Source of the DNA: Candidatus Nitrosopumilus sp.
GTDB taxonomy: Archaea > Thermoproteota > Nitrososphaeria > Nitrososphaerales > Nitrosopumilaceae
Direction: 5' to 3'
Assembly (NCBI GenBank): GCA_018674605.1
Contig: JABGZU010000121.1
Coordinates: 1 to 6,405, forward strand
DNA length: 6,405 bases
Shown: positions 1 to 4,976 of the stretch, in pieces
Numbering within the stretch: position 1 is the first letter of the stretch
Layout of the letters: every line of letters begins with the position of its first letter
Position numbers and translations under genes: made by a program
The notes under the pieces: generated by a model
The model's input: the letters and a program-made list of their open reading frames with translations, nothing else
Told to the model about the DNA's origin: nothing
The model's database searches: none

Positions 1-21
1 AATCTAAACCAAAATCTAAAC
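1..21. repeat. Short direct repeat past birA, possible U-rich terminator
   Basis: The 9-mer AATCTAAAC occurs at 1-9 and again at 13-21, just beyond the birA stop codon. Read on the minus strand, the birA direction, this gives two U-rich runs, which could act as an archaeal-type terminator. It is short and lies in AT-rich DNA, so chance is a real possibility. Confidence 0.25.
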
Positions 22-27
22 AATAAT

Positions 28-1026
28 TTATTTTGATAAATGTATTATGTCTCCTGCAATTATTTTAGTTATTTTTCCTTTATCTTTAATTAATAATCCT
101 CCATCATAATCAATTTTAGTTGCTTTTCCTTTCATTTTTCCATTAACTGTGTCTATCTCTACATTCTTTCCAATTGTTGATGATCTTTTTGTCCACTCTG
201 TAATTATTTTGTTTGTTTGCTTTGTGTTTAATAACTCGTATATTTTTTCTAATTCTAATAAAAAGCATTGAACTAATGCAACAGCATTGTTATCTTTATT
301 CAAACTAGCTACTCCGTAATAATTTGGTGTTTTTTTTAATACCTTTTCAATTTTTTTTATATCTATTTTGAAATTTATTCCAACACCTAAAACTAGATTT
401 TCAATTCTATTTGATTCAAATGTTGCATCTACTAACATCCCTGCTACTTTTTTTCCTTTAATTGTTAAGTCATTTGGCCACTTTAATTCTGGATTTATCT
501 TACAAATTTTTTCAATTGCGTATGATAATGCTAATGATGATGCAATTGGAAATAATGTAGTAATTGAAATGTCAAATTTTGGATGTAAAATTATTGATAA
601 CCATATTCCTCCTTTTGGTGAAATCCATTTTCTTCCTGATCTTCCTTTTCCTCCTGTTTGTTTTTCTGCAATTATTATGGTGCCGTTATTTTTTGGATCA
701 TTGGCCATTTTTAATGCCTGATTTTGTGTAGAATCTATTGATTCAAAATAATATGCTTGTTGTCCTAATGTCTTTGTTTTAATTCCTGAAATAATTTCCC
801 ATGGTAGCAACAAATCTGAATTTGATGTAAGTTTGTAACCTTCTTTTTGTTTTGACTCTACTGTATATCCTAATAATTTAATTTTTTTGATATGTTTCCA
901 AACTGCAACTCTACTAATTCGTAAAACATCACTAAGATCTTGACCTGAAAGATATTCTGTGTTATGTGTTTTTAAAAATGTTAAAACTCTGAATAACCCT
1001 GTATCATCAAATGAATTGTAAATCAA
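28..1026 (-). CDS. birA: Bifunctional biotin-protein ligase BirA (winged helix plus ligase)
   Basis: This enzyme activates biotin with ATP to biotinyl-5'-AMP and transfers it to a lysine of a biotin carboxyl carrier protein. Three domains are visible: a winged helix (about residues 10-66, with DLSDVLRISRVAVWKHIKKI as the recognition helix-turn-helix), the catalytic domain (about 90-265) and a C-terminal SH3-like domain (about 283-330). Catalytic signatures are the Gly-rich adenylate loop GGKGRSGRKW (125-134), KWPNDL (182-187), KVAGMLV (193-199) and LGVGINF (213-219). The length of 332 aa fits E. coli-type class II BirA. The start is TTG at 1024-1026, with box A centred 27 bp upstream and no alternative ATG, which suggests a leaderless mRNA. 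In thaumarchaea the expected substrate is the carrier subunit of acetyl-/propionyl-CoA carboxylase (known biology, not shown here). The winged helix suggests DNA binding, perhaps to biotin-related promoters; that is inference. Confidence 0.96.
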   Translation of the reverse strand: MIYNSFDDTGLFRVLTFLKTHNTEYLSGQDLSDVLRISRVAVWKHIKKIKLLGYTVESKQKEGYKLTSNSDLLLPWEIISGIKTKTLGQQAYYFESIDSTQNQALKMANDPKNNGTIIIAEKQTGGKGRSGRKWISPKGGIWLSIILHPKFDISITTLFPIASSLALSYAIEKICKINPELKWPNDLTIKGKKVAGMLVDATFESNRIENLVLGVGINFKIDIKKIEKVLKKTPNYYGVASLNKDNNAVALVQCFLLELEKIYELLNTKQTNKIITEWTKRSSTIGKNVEIDTVNGKMKGKATKIDYDGGLLIKDKGKITKIIAGDIIHLSK

Positions 1027-1048
1027 TTTTATGTTCTGTTTAATTCAA

Positions 1049-1058
1049 GTATAAAATA
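1049..1058 (-). promoter_or_regulatory. Box A promoter of birA
   Basis: The minus strand reads TATTTTATAC here, a good archaeal TATA box centred about 27 bp before the TTG start. It lies in the 36-bp gap after the neighbouring gene's stop codon, so birA has its own promoter and is probably leaderless. Confidence 0.6.
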
Positions 1059-1062
1059 TCTG

Positions 1063-1560
1063 TTAGAATCCAATATCAAAATCAAATCCTCCATCATCCA
1101 TACCTCCATCATCCATACCTCCATCTGGCATACTTTCTGCTGGAACATAATTTGACATTCCTATCCCCATCATACTAAACATCATACTAAACATCATCAT
1201 ATCCATTACTCCAAAGAACATCATTGTTGGTATGAATGATTTATTTTCATCCATAGTTTGTTTTAGTTTTTCTTTATCGCCTGTTTTGTATAGTGTTGCC
1301 ATTTGATTCCATTTTAATTGCATCTCATGTACTCTTTCATCCACTTCTTTGAAACCTTTTTCAGTGATATGAATTTCAATTTTATTTCCAAACCACCCTT
1401 TTTTTTCTTTAACTTTGATGAATCCTCTATTTTCAAGTTTTTCTAAAATAATGTTTAATTCTTTTGAATCAATCTGTGTAGTTTTTTGAATTTTATCAAA
1501 TTTTTCTATCCCATGTTTTATTGCACCTAAAACTATGATGTCTTTTGACTCTTCTTCCAT
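1063..1560 (-). CDS. Winged-helix protein with Met-rich segment and acidic Gly/Met repeat tail
   Basis: The family is not recognised. Residues 5-70 look like a MarR/PadR-type winged helix: helices, then KLENRGFIKVKEKKGWFG, a basic wing, and IHITEKGFKEVDE. A charged helix follows (71-105). Residues 110-135 form a hydrophobic segment with 11 methionines in 23 positions (113-135, including MMMFSMMFSMM). The tail (146-165) is an acidic DGGMD repeat ending FDFDIGF. The Met-rich stretch could be a membrane-associated helix, a soft-metal (Cu(I)) binding surface or an oligomerisation helix; the sequence does not decide. ATG 1558-1560 is the start. The gene is divergent from the CoA-binding gene and 36 bp upstream of birA on the same strand, though birA appears separately promoted. 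A role as a DNA-binding regulator is inferred from the fold only. Confidence 0.85.
   Translation of the reverse strand: MEEESKDIIVLGAIKHGIEKFDKIQKTTQIDSKELNIILEKLENRGFIKVKEKKGWFGNKIEIHITEKGFKEVDERVHEMQLKWNQMATLYKTGDKEKLKQTMDENKSFIPTMMFFGVMDMMMFSMMFSMMGIGMSNYVPAESMPDGGMDDGGMDDGGFDFDIGF
1088..1125. repeat. 15-bp tandem repeat in the coding region
   Basis: The unit CCTCCATCATCCATA is at 1088-1102, repeats exactly at 1103-1117 and continues for 8 bases to 1125. On the minus strand it encodes the DGGMD repeats in the tail of the winged-helix protein. The exact nucleotide identity suggests recent expansion by slippage rather than only protein-level selection. Confidence 0.85.
1169..1192. repeat. 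12-bp tandem repeat encoding the FSMM repeat
   Basis: ATCATACTAAAC occurs at 1169-1180 and again without a gap at 1181-1192. It encodes the doubled FSMM units in the Met-rich segment of the minus-strand gene. Together with the 15-bp repeat downstream, it shows that this gene's C-terminal half grows by small duplications. Confidence 0.8.
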
Positions 1561-1581
1561 GAATTCATCATTAAATTACGT

Positions 1582-1590
1582 CTAAAAAAT
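1582..1590 (-). promoter_or_regulatory. Possible box A of the Met-rich winged-helix gene
   Basis: The minus strand reads ATTTTTTAGA, centred about 26 bp before ATG 1560. It overlaps a perfect 12-bp A6T6 palindrome (1584-1595) in the divergent region shared with the CoA-binding gene. The match is modest, and spacing is the main support. Confidence 0.35.
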
Positions 1591-1606
1591 TTTTTGTTTT
1601 TTCAAA

Positions 1607-1616
1607 AATTATATTA
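1607..1616 (+). promoter_or_regulatory. Box A promoter of the CoA-binding gene pair
   Basis: AATTATATTA is centred about 26 bp before ATG 1637. No Shine-Dalgarno sequence precedes that ATG, so the transcript is probably leaderless or nearly so. Confidence 0.5.
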
Positions 1617-1636
1617 TTCATTACTGTAAATTTTTC

Positions 1637-2047
1637 ATGGAAAAAGATGATCATAATGATGATGAAATTCGGGATATTTTATCATTAAAAAAAGTAGTTG
1701 TAATTGGAATGTCTAAAAATTCATCAAAAGCTGCACATTATGTGCCTAAATACCTCTCAAATAATGGATTTGAAATAATACCTGTAAATCCAACTACTGA
1801 TGAAATTTTGGATAAAAAATGTTATAATTCTGTTTTAGATGTGGATGGCTCTATTGATATTGTTGATATCTTTAGGCCTTCTAGTGATGTTTTACCCTTT
1901 GTTAAAGATGCAATTAAGAAAAAACCTAAAGTCATTTGGCTACAAGAAGGGATACATAATTCTGAAGCAGAAAATTTGGCAAGAAAAGAAGGAATTACTG
2001 TAGTTTTTAATCGATGTATGCTGGCAGAACATCGGAGACTATGTTGA
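1637..2047 (+). CDS. CoA-binding domain protein, YccU-like
   Basis: A small cytosolic protein with a single Rossmann-type CoA-binding domain (CoA_binding_2 family, as in E. coli YccU and Thermus TTHA1899 relatives). Signatures are VVVIGMSKNSSKAAHYV (20-36, the nucleotide-binding Gly turn), IIPVNP (47-52), DIVDIFRP (about 74-81), KVIWLQEGI (about 98-106) and the C-terminal NRCMLAEHRRL that closes the family. At 136 aa it is a normal full-length member. Family members bind CoA or acyl-CoA in vitro, but no reaction is established. It begins with an acidic, His-containing leader (MEKDDHNDDE). The next gene starts 1 bp after its stop codon, so the two are surely co-transcribed. Confidence 0.92.
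   Translation: MEKDDHNDDEIRDILSLKKVVVIGMSKNSSKAAHYVPKYLSNNGFEIIPVNPTTDEILDKKCYNSVLDVDGSIDIVDIFRPSSDVLPFVKDAIKKKPKVIWLQEGIHNSEAENLARKEGITVVFNRCMLAEHRRLC
2034..2037 (+). promoter_or_regulatory. Possible internal ribosome binding site GGAG
   Basis: GGAG lies 11 nt before GTG 2049, inside the conserved HRRL codons of the preceding gene. It is the only plausible Shine-Dalgarno sequence I see for this second gene of an operon, which cannot be leaderless. It may be incidental because the codons are constrained by the protein. Confidence 0.35.
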
Positions 2048-2048
2048 C

Positions 2049-2417
2049 GTGACTGACTTTGAAAATTTCTACAATGATCTTCTTACATTAATGAAAAAAT
2101 ATGACCACGATATTCCTTTGAAGATAGAACAAGATCTTGAAAATGATATTGTAAAAATATTTGGTGCAAAAATAACTTCTTTGGCAAGAGCTCAAAATGG
2201 TCTTAATGATATGACTGAGTTAGCATATACTACAGCTGAACATCATCCTTATTGGAATTTGTTATACAATTGTTCTGAAATTGCACATACTGTTTTAGAT
2301 AAATGGAAAAACTCCTTATCTACAAATGATCTTAAAGATATTGATTGGGCTCTGAAAGAAATTCATCAGACTTTGGAAAAAGTCAAAGATAATACATCTG
2401 TTGAACATAACTGTTAA
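2049..2417 (+). CDS. Hypothetical helical protein, partner of the CoA-binding gene
   Basis: A 122-aa soluble protein that I do not recognise. It starts at GTG 2049, 1 bp past the upstream stop codon. It appears almost entirely alpha-helical: helix about 3-38, then SLARAQNGLNDMTELAYTTA (about 44-63), a HHPYWNLLY segment with two His and aromatics (65-73), and helices to the end. There is no membrane segment or signal peptide. The C-terminal EHNC ends in Cys, and there is another Cys in the middle (YNCSE). The HH-x-Y/W segment resembles a ligand or metal pocket, but that is inference. Translational coupling with the CoA-binding protein suggests that the two work in the same process or complex. 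Confidence 0.85.
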   Translation: MTDFENFYNDLLTLMKKYDHDIPLKIEQDLENDIVKIFGAKITSLARAQNGLNDMTELAYTTAEHHPYWNLLYNCSEIAHTVLDKWKNSLSTNDLKDIDWALKEIHQTLEKVKDNTSVEHNC

Positions 2418-2445
2418 TTTTGATCCATTTGTTCATGATTTGTGA

Positions 2446-2451
2446 TTTTTT
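2446..2451 (+). terminator. T-run terminator after the CoA-binding operon
   Basis: Six T residues about 30 bp after the stop codon, within a T-rich 150-bp gap, fit a simple archaeal oligo-T terminator. No hairpin precedes them. Confidence 0.35.
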
Positions 2452-2501
2452 AGAATGACTGACTTTCTTTTCTTCATTTCCTAATATGTTCTAAAAATTT
2501 G

Positions 2502-2524
2502 TCAAAACTTGATATTTCTTGATA
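2502..2524. promoter_or_regulatory. Possible operator: TTGATA direct repeat with TCAA/TTGA dyad
   Basis: TTGATA occurs at 2509-2514 and again at 2519-2524, exactly 10 bp apart, placing both on one DNA face. The first copy also forms a TCAA-N3-TTGA dyad with 2502-2505. The block ends about 12 bp upstream of the box A of the membrane-protein gene, a position suited to a regulator. It is AT-rich and short, so support is weak. Confidence 0.3.
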
Positions 2525-2535
2525 ATTGTTATTAC

Positions 2536-2544
2536 TTTATAAAA
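2536..2544 (+). promoter_or_regulatory. Box A promoter of the four-helix membrane protein
   Basis: TTTATAAAA is an excellent archaeal TATA box centred 28 bp before ATG 2568. This placement decides the start: a TTG at 2526 would put the promoter inside the coding region. Confidence 0.65.
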
Positions 2545-2567
2545 TACATAATTCTGACATTTCATTA

Positions 2568-3143
2568 ATGAGTTCAATAGATGATAAAAAATCTTATTTT
2601 CTAGGCACTGTGAAATCTGGCATTGGTGCTGGATTGATTGCTGGGGTTGCACTATTTTCAGCATTTATTTCCATTGATCAACAATTGGGCTTACCTAATG
2701 GACTATTTTTTAAAACAATGCATTTTGCATCTGGCGTGGATACCCTACTAACTATATTTTTAGGGTTATGTGTAGCTGCATTAATTGGAATTTTGTATAA
2801 TGTTGTCTCTTCTCATTGGGATACGCTTAGAATTATTACTCCTACTAAAGGAATCTTAACTGGCGCTGCAACTGGTGCACTAATTTTTGGTTTGATCTTT
2901 TTACCGCTTCATGTTTTAGTTTTACTTCCAACTGTTGAATCTGAAATTATTTTGAATGAGTCTTTGTTAGATATATCTGATAAAGAAAAAGAATCCTTGA
3001 AAACTTTGTTGTTTAATAATACGTATGTCCTCTGGTATTCTGCACTTTTACATATAATTTTTGGCTCTGTATTGGGACTAATGTCTGGATTTGTTTTACA
3101 TGATAGATATACCGATGTAAAAAGAATTCGTTCTTTTTGGTAA
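2568..3143 (+). CDS. Hypothetical four-helix membrane protein
   Basis: A 191-aa integral membrane protein of no recognised family. From ATG 2568 the predicted membrane helices are about 12-34 (Gly/Ala-rich, VKSGIGAGLIAGVALFSAF), 55-78, 95-120 and 152-177. A hydrophilic acidic loop (about 123-148, ending SDKEKESLKTL) lies between helices 3 and 4. The C-terminus is basic (RYTDVKRIRSFW), favouring a cytoplasmic end. The Gly-x3-Gly pattern in helices 1 and 3 (GAGLIAG; GILTGAATGA) suggests tight helix packing, possibly an internal duplication of a two-helix unit. An in-frame TTG at 2526 would add 14 residues, but the best TATA box falls within that extension, so I take the ATG. Transport or membrane-remodelling roles cannot be assigned. 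Confidence 0.88.
   Translation: MSSIDDKKSYFLGTVKSGIGAGLIAGVALFSAFISIDQQLGLPNGLFFKTMHFASGVDTLLTIFLGLCVAALIGILYNVVSSHWDTLRIITPTKGILTGAATGALIFGLIFLPLHVLVLLPTVESEIILNESLLDISDKEKESLKTLLFNNTYVLWYSALLHIIFGSVLGLMSGFVLHDRYTDVKRIRSFW
3119..3138 (+). terminator. Perfect hairpin with TTCG loop over the gene end
   Basis: AAAAAGAA (3119-3126), loop TTCG, then TTCTTTTT (3131-3138) makes a perfect 8-bp stem over the last sense codons (KRIRSF). A run of seven T (3152-3158) follows 14 bp later, so the pair resembles an intrinsic terminator or a 3'-end processing/stabilising element. UUCG loops are unusually stable, though here the closing pair is A-U rather than C-G. Confidence 0.45.
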
Positions 3144-3151
3144 TATTGTAA

Positions 3152-3158
3152 TTTTTTT
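3152..3158 (+). terminator. T7 tract after the membrane-protein gene
   Basis: Seven consecutive T residues 9 bp past the stop codon, followed by more T-rich sequence, match the oligo-T signal that ends archaeal transcripts. Confidence 0.45.
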
Positions 3159-3233
3159 ATTTGCTTGTTCTTTTACTAATTCAATAAAATTATTTTTTAT
3201 TTTACACACATTAAATTTTTAAAAATCTATATG

Positions 3234-3243
3234 TTTAAAATAA
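3234..3243 (+). promoter_or_regulatory. Box A promoter of the 60-aa zinc-type gene
   Basis: TTTAAAATAA is centred about 30 bp before TTG 3268, supporting a TTG start with little or no leader. Just upstream is a 12-bp palindrome, ATTTTTAAAAAT (3215-3226), which may simply reflect base composition. Confidence 0.5.
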
Positions 3244-3267
3244 CTTAATTTTTAACATTAAATTATC

Positions 3268-3450
3268 TTGAACACTGTTGAATCTAAAATAGAAACATCT
3301 GATATTTCTACTGTAGAATTAATTACCCACTTTAGACAAAAATGTAAAATTTGTGGTCATCATCGAATAATGCATGATGAATTTGGTAAATGTGAAGGTG
3401 TTATGAATAAGCCTTGTACTTCTGGTTGCGATAAATTTAATGCTGAATGA
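3268..3450 (+). CDS. Small Cys/His-rich probable zinc-binding protein
   Basis: A 60-aa protein of unknown role. After an acidic N-terminal third it carries CKICGHHRIMHD followed by GKC, PC and GC: Cys 26, 29, 42, 50 and 54, with His 31, 32 and 36. This is enough for at least one structural zinc site (CxxC...C...CxxxC). The GHHRIMHDEFGKC pattern resembles small one-zinc domains seen repeatedly in thaumarchaeal genomes. There is no membrane segment. TTG 3268 is the only sensible start: the first in-frame Met is residue 35, within the Cys/His cluster, and box A is correctly spaced for the TTG. It could be a nucleic-acid or protein-binding adaptor; nothing here decides. Confidence 0.8.
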   Translation: MNTVESKIETSDISTVELITHFRQKCKICGHHRIMHDEFGKCEGVMNKPCTSGCDKFNAE

Positions 3451-3474
3451 TTCTATTTGATCATTTTTTAATTC

Positions 3475-3483
3475 TTTAATAAT
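3475..3483 (+). promoter_or_regulatory. Box A promoter of the nitroreductase gene
   Basis: TTTAATAAT is centred about 24 bp before ATG 3503, implying a leaderless transcript. A second AT box (TATTTTATAA, 3491-3500) lies too close to the ATG to serve that start. Confidence 0.45.
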
Positions 3484-3502
3484 ACTTGAATATTTTATAA
3501 TT

Positions 3503-4156
3503 ATGCGAGATTTTAATCCTAACGATGATGCTGTTTTTCCTGAAGGATATTCTCCACAAGAAACTCTTGATGATATTAGTCCTGAAATCCCAAATCAACT
3601 ACTTGATTTTATTTTACGATCTGGTCCTACTGAAGAAGTAATTGATACTGATTTATTTGCAGTTATGAAAAAACGACGTTCTACAAGAAAATTTTCTGAT
3701 AAACCAGTTGAAACTGTCAAAATTGATAAAATAATTGCAGCAGCTGACACTGCTCCTACTGCTGGTAATTTTCAAGGATTTGAAATTTTTTATGTTAAAG
3801 GTCTTGAAAAAAAAAATGCTTTGATTGATGCTTGTAATCATCAATCTTATGTTGATGCTCCTGTGGTATTGATTTTTTGTAAAAATCCCTCTCGAGTAAA
3901 ATTGAATTTTCCCCCTTACATTCTTAGAAAATTTGCAATTCAAGATGCAACTCTTGCTGCAGGATACTCTCAACTTGCAGCTCAGGCATTAGGTTTAAGC
4001 TCTATTTGGATTGGAATGTTTGATGAACAAAAAATAATGGATATACTTCAAACTGATTTGGTTCCTTCATCTGTATTGTGTATTGGTTATCCTAAACAAA
4101 CCAAATTTCCAAAACCTAGACGTAATCTTAAGGATCTTGTTAATGTGGTATGGTAG
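3503..4156 (+). CDS. Nitroreductase-family FMN oxidoreductase
   Basis: An FMN-dependent NAD(P)H oxidoreductase of the nitroreductase superfamily, 217 aa. The domain begins at LFAVMKKRRSTRKFSDKPV (51-69), where the RRSTRKF basic patch binds the FMN phosphate. It continues with APTAGNFQGFEIFYV (84-98), the standard FMN segment, then QDATLAAGYSQLAAQALGL (147-165) in the dimer helix, and closes with IGYPKQTKFPKPRRNLKDLV (194-213), which resembles the typical C-terminal arm. Before the domain is a 50-residue acidic, Pro-containing extension (DFNPNDDAVFPEGYSPQE...) not needed by the family. A start nearer the domain is possible, but the ATG and box A position favour the long form. The substrate cannot be inferred; quinones, nitro compounds or flavins are all known for the family. 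Confidence 0.93.
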   Translation: MRDFNPNDDAVFPEGYSPQETLDDISPEIPNQLLDFILRSGPTEEVIDTDLFAVMKKRRSTRKFSDKPVETVKIDKIIAAADTAPTAGNFQGFEIFYVKGLEKKNALIDACNHQSYVDAPVVLIFCKNPSRVKLNFPPYILRKFAIQDATLAAGYSQLAAQALGLSSIWIGMFDEQKIMDILQTDLVPSSVLCIGYPKQTKFPKPRRNLKDLVNVVW

Positions 4157-4177
4157 CTAAGCCTAAAATTATTCATC

Positions 4178-4186
4178 TTTAAATAA
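4178..4186 (+). promoter_or_regulatory. Box A promoter of the RAM-domain gene
   Basis: TTTAAATAA is centred about 26 bp before GTG 4208, a textbook archaeal position that supports the GTG start and a leaderless mRNA. Confidence 0.6.
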
Positions 4187-4207
4187 TCACAACTATCTGT
4201 TTATTTT

Positions 4208-4441
4208 GTGACTGATGCATATGTTATGTTAAATTGTGAATTAGGTGCGGAAGTTAGCATTATTGAACAACTAAAAGAATTGGAACAAGTTATTGATGTT
4301 TTTGAAACAATTGGAACTCATGACATGATGGTAAAACTTCAAGCTGAAAACTTTGAGAAAATTAGAGAAATTGTTTCTTGGAATATTCAAAAATTGCCTA
4401 AAGTTCGTTCAACTGCAACTTTAATTAAAAAAGATAATTGA
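4208..4441 (+). CDS. Stand-alone Lrp/AsnC ligand-binding (RAM) domain protein
   Basis: A 77-aa protein consisting only of the RAM/AsnC C-terminal domain: beta strand AYVMLNCELGAE, helix SIIEQLKELEQVI, strand VFETIGTHDMMVKLQA (32-47, with the Gly/Asp turn that contacts amino acids in Lrp proteins), helix EKIREIVSWNIQKL and strand VRSTATLIKK. It lacks the N-terminal helix-turn-helix of Lrp, so it is not a DNA-binding protein alone. Single-domain RAM proteins are common in archaea and form oligomeric rings that bind amino acids or modulate full-length Lrp partners (known for the family). It starts at GTG 4208. There is no sign of co-transcription with its neighbours. Confidence 0.92.
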   Translation: MTDAYVMLNCELGAEVSIIEQLKELEQVIDVFETIGTHDMMVKLQAENFEKIREIVSWNIQKLPKVRSTATLIKKDN

Positions 4442-4462
4442 AATCATTCCTAATTCAATACG

Positions 4463-4470
4463 CTTAAGTT
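4463..4470 (+). promoter_or_regulatory. Box A promoter of the single-pass membrane protein
   Basis: CTTAAGTT is centred about 26 bp before ATG 4492. This spacing favours ATG 4492 over the TTG two codons upstream. Confidence 0.4.
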
Positions 4471-4491
4471 GAAAATTATTTATGATTGTTT

Positions 4492-4701
4492 ATGGATATC
4501 TCTTCAACTAAACTACCTCTAATTTTGATATTTGTCCTTGTTGGCATTTTATTATTACAATTCATTACTAATGATAATAATGCCCCTGTAATTGATCCTG
4601 AAACTTGTGAACTATATCTTTTGGATTCTCAAATTAATAGTAAACATTACCTTGATGAATTTGATTCAAAATGTTTGGATTTTAAAAACCTCAATAAATA
4701 A
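4492..4701 (+). CDS. Small single-pass membrane protein
   Basis: A 69-aa protein of unknown role. A short N-terminus (MDISSTK) leads into one hydrophobic helix (about 8-25, LPLILIFVLVGILLLQFI). An acidic hydrophilic tail follows with two Cys (39 and 61) and DPETCELYLLDSQ, consistent with an uncleaved signal anchor and an outward-facing domain held by a disulfide. No lipobox or clear cleavage site is visible. Box A spacing favours ATG 4492 over TTG 4486. It is short, but codon use and the promoter-start geometry support it as real. Confidence 0.72.
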   Translation: MDISSTKLPLILIFVLVGILLLQFITNDNNAPVIDPETCELYLLDSQINSKHYLDEFDSKCLDFKNLNK

Positions 4702-4711
4702 AATTTTAATA

Positions 4712-4720
4712 TTTAATTAA
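4712..4720 (+). promoter_or_regulatory. Box A promoter of the 58-aa ORF
   Basis: TTTAATTAA is centred about 27 bp before ATG 4743, the same geometry as the neighbouring genes, and is a main reason to call the small ORF real. Confidence 0.45.
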
Positions 4721-4742
4721 GATAAACTTCTAATCTAAAATC

Positions 4743-4919
4743 ATGCCTGGTGATAAAAATGAGATTGAAAAACTGATTGACACTATGATTGAAAGTGGAG
4801 ATGAATTGGTAGATAATTTAAAAACTATTTTACCTAATTCTATGTCTGAATCCATGGTAATGTTTCATGAATCCAATGTTGAAAATTTAAAAAAAATTAA
4901 AGAATTTTTTAATCGATAA
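4743..4919 (+). CDS. Small acidic helical protein, 58 aa
   Basis: I translate ATG 4743 to TAA 4919 as 58 residues beginning MPGDKNEIEKLIDTM and ending KKIKEFFNR. It is charged, has no Cys or membrane segment, and reads as two amphipathic helices (about 5-30 and 42-57) around LPNSMSESM. I recognise no family. Support comes from a well-spaced box A, no frame breaks, typical amino-acid composition, a T-rich terminator after the stop codon, and its position between genes in the same direction. Its small size means it is easily missed. It could be a protein-binding adaptor, but no function can be assigned. Confidence 0.65.
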   Translation: MPGDKNEIEKLIDTMIESGDELVDNLKTILPNSMSESMVMFHESNVENLKKIKEFFNR

Positions 4920-4954
4920 ATCAAATCTTTAATTCGTATTATTCATGTAATATC

Positions 4955-4976
4955 TTTTTTAATTATAATTTTTTTT
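4955..4976 (+). terminator. T-rich terminator after the 58-aa gene
   Basis: T6 (4955-4960) and T8 (4969-4976) lie 35-57 bp after the stop codon, separated by AATTATAA. Repeated oligo-T runs are typical archaeal terminators, and they mark the end of the plus-strand gene series. Confidence 0.5.

Noticed and set aside
368..721. 117-codon plus-strand open frame
   Set aside because: It lies wholly antisense to birA's catalytic domain and resembles no protein; it is a shadow of the ligase frame.
829..840. TTTGTAACC resembling half of a bacterial BirA operator
   Set aside because: It is within the birA coding region, has no matching second half, and is far from the promoter.
2456..2466. TGACTGACTTT repeated at 2050-2060 and 2456-2466
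   Set aside because: An 11-mer shared once in 6.4 kb of biased sequence is expected by chance. The second copy opens only a 9-codon frame.
2526..2567. TTG start giving a 14-residue N-terminal extension on the membrane protein
   Set aside because: The best TATA box of the region (2536-2544) lies inside the extension and is correctly spaced for ATG 2568.
3653..3973. 106-codon minus-strand open frame
   Set aside because: It is antisense to the nitroreductase core, with a Ser/Cys/Phe-rich composition typical of shadow frames.
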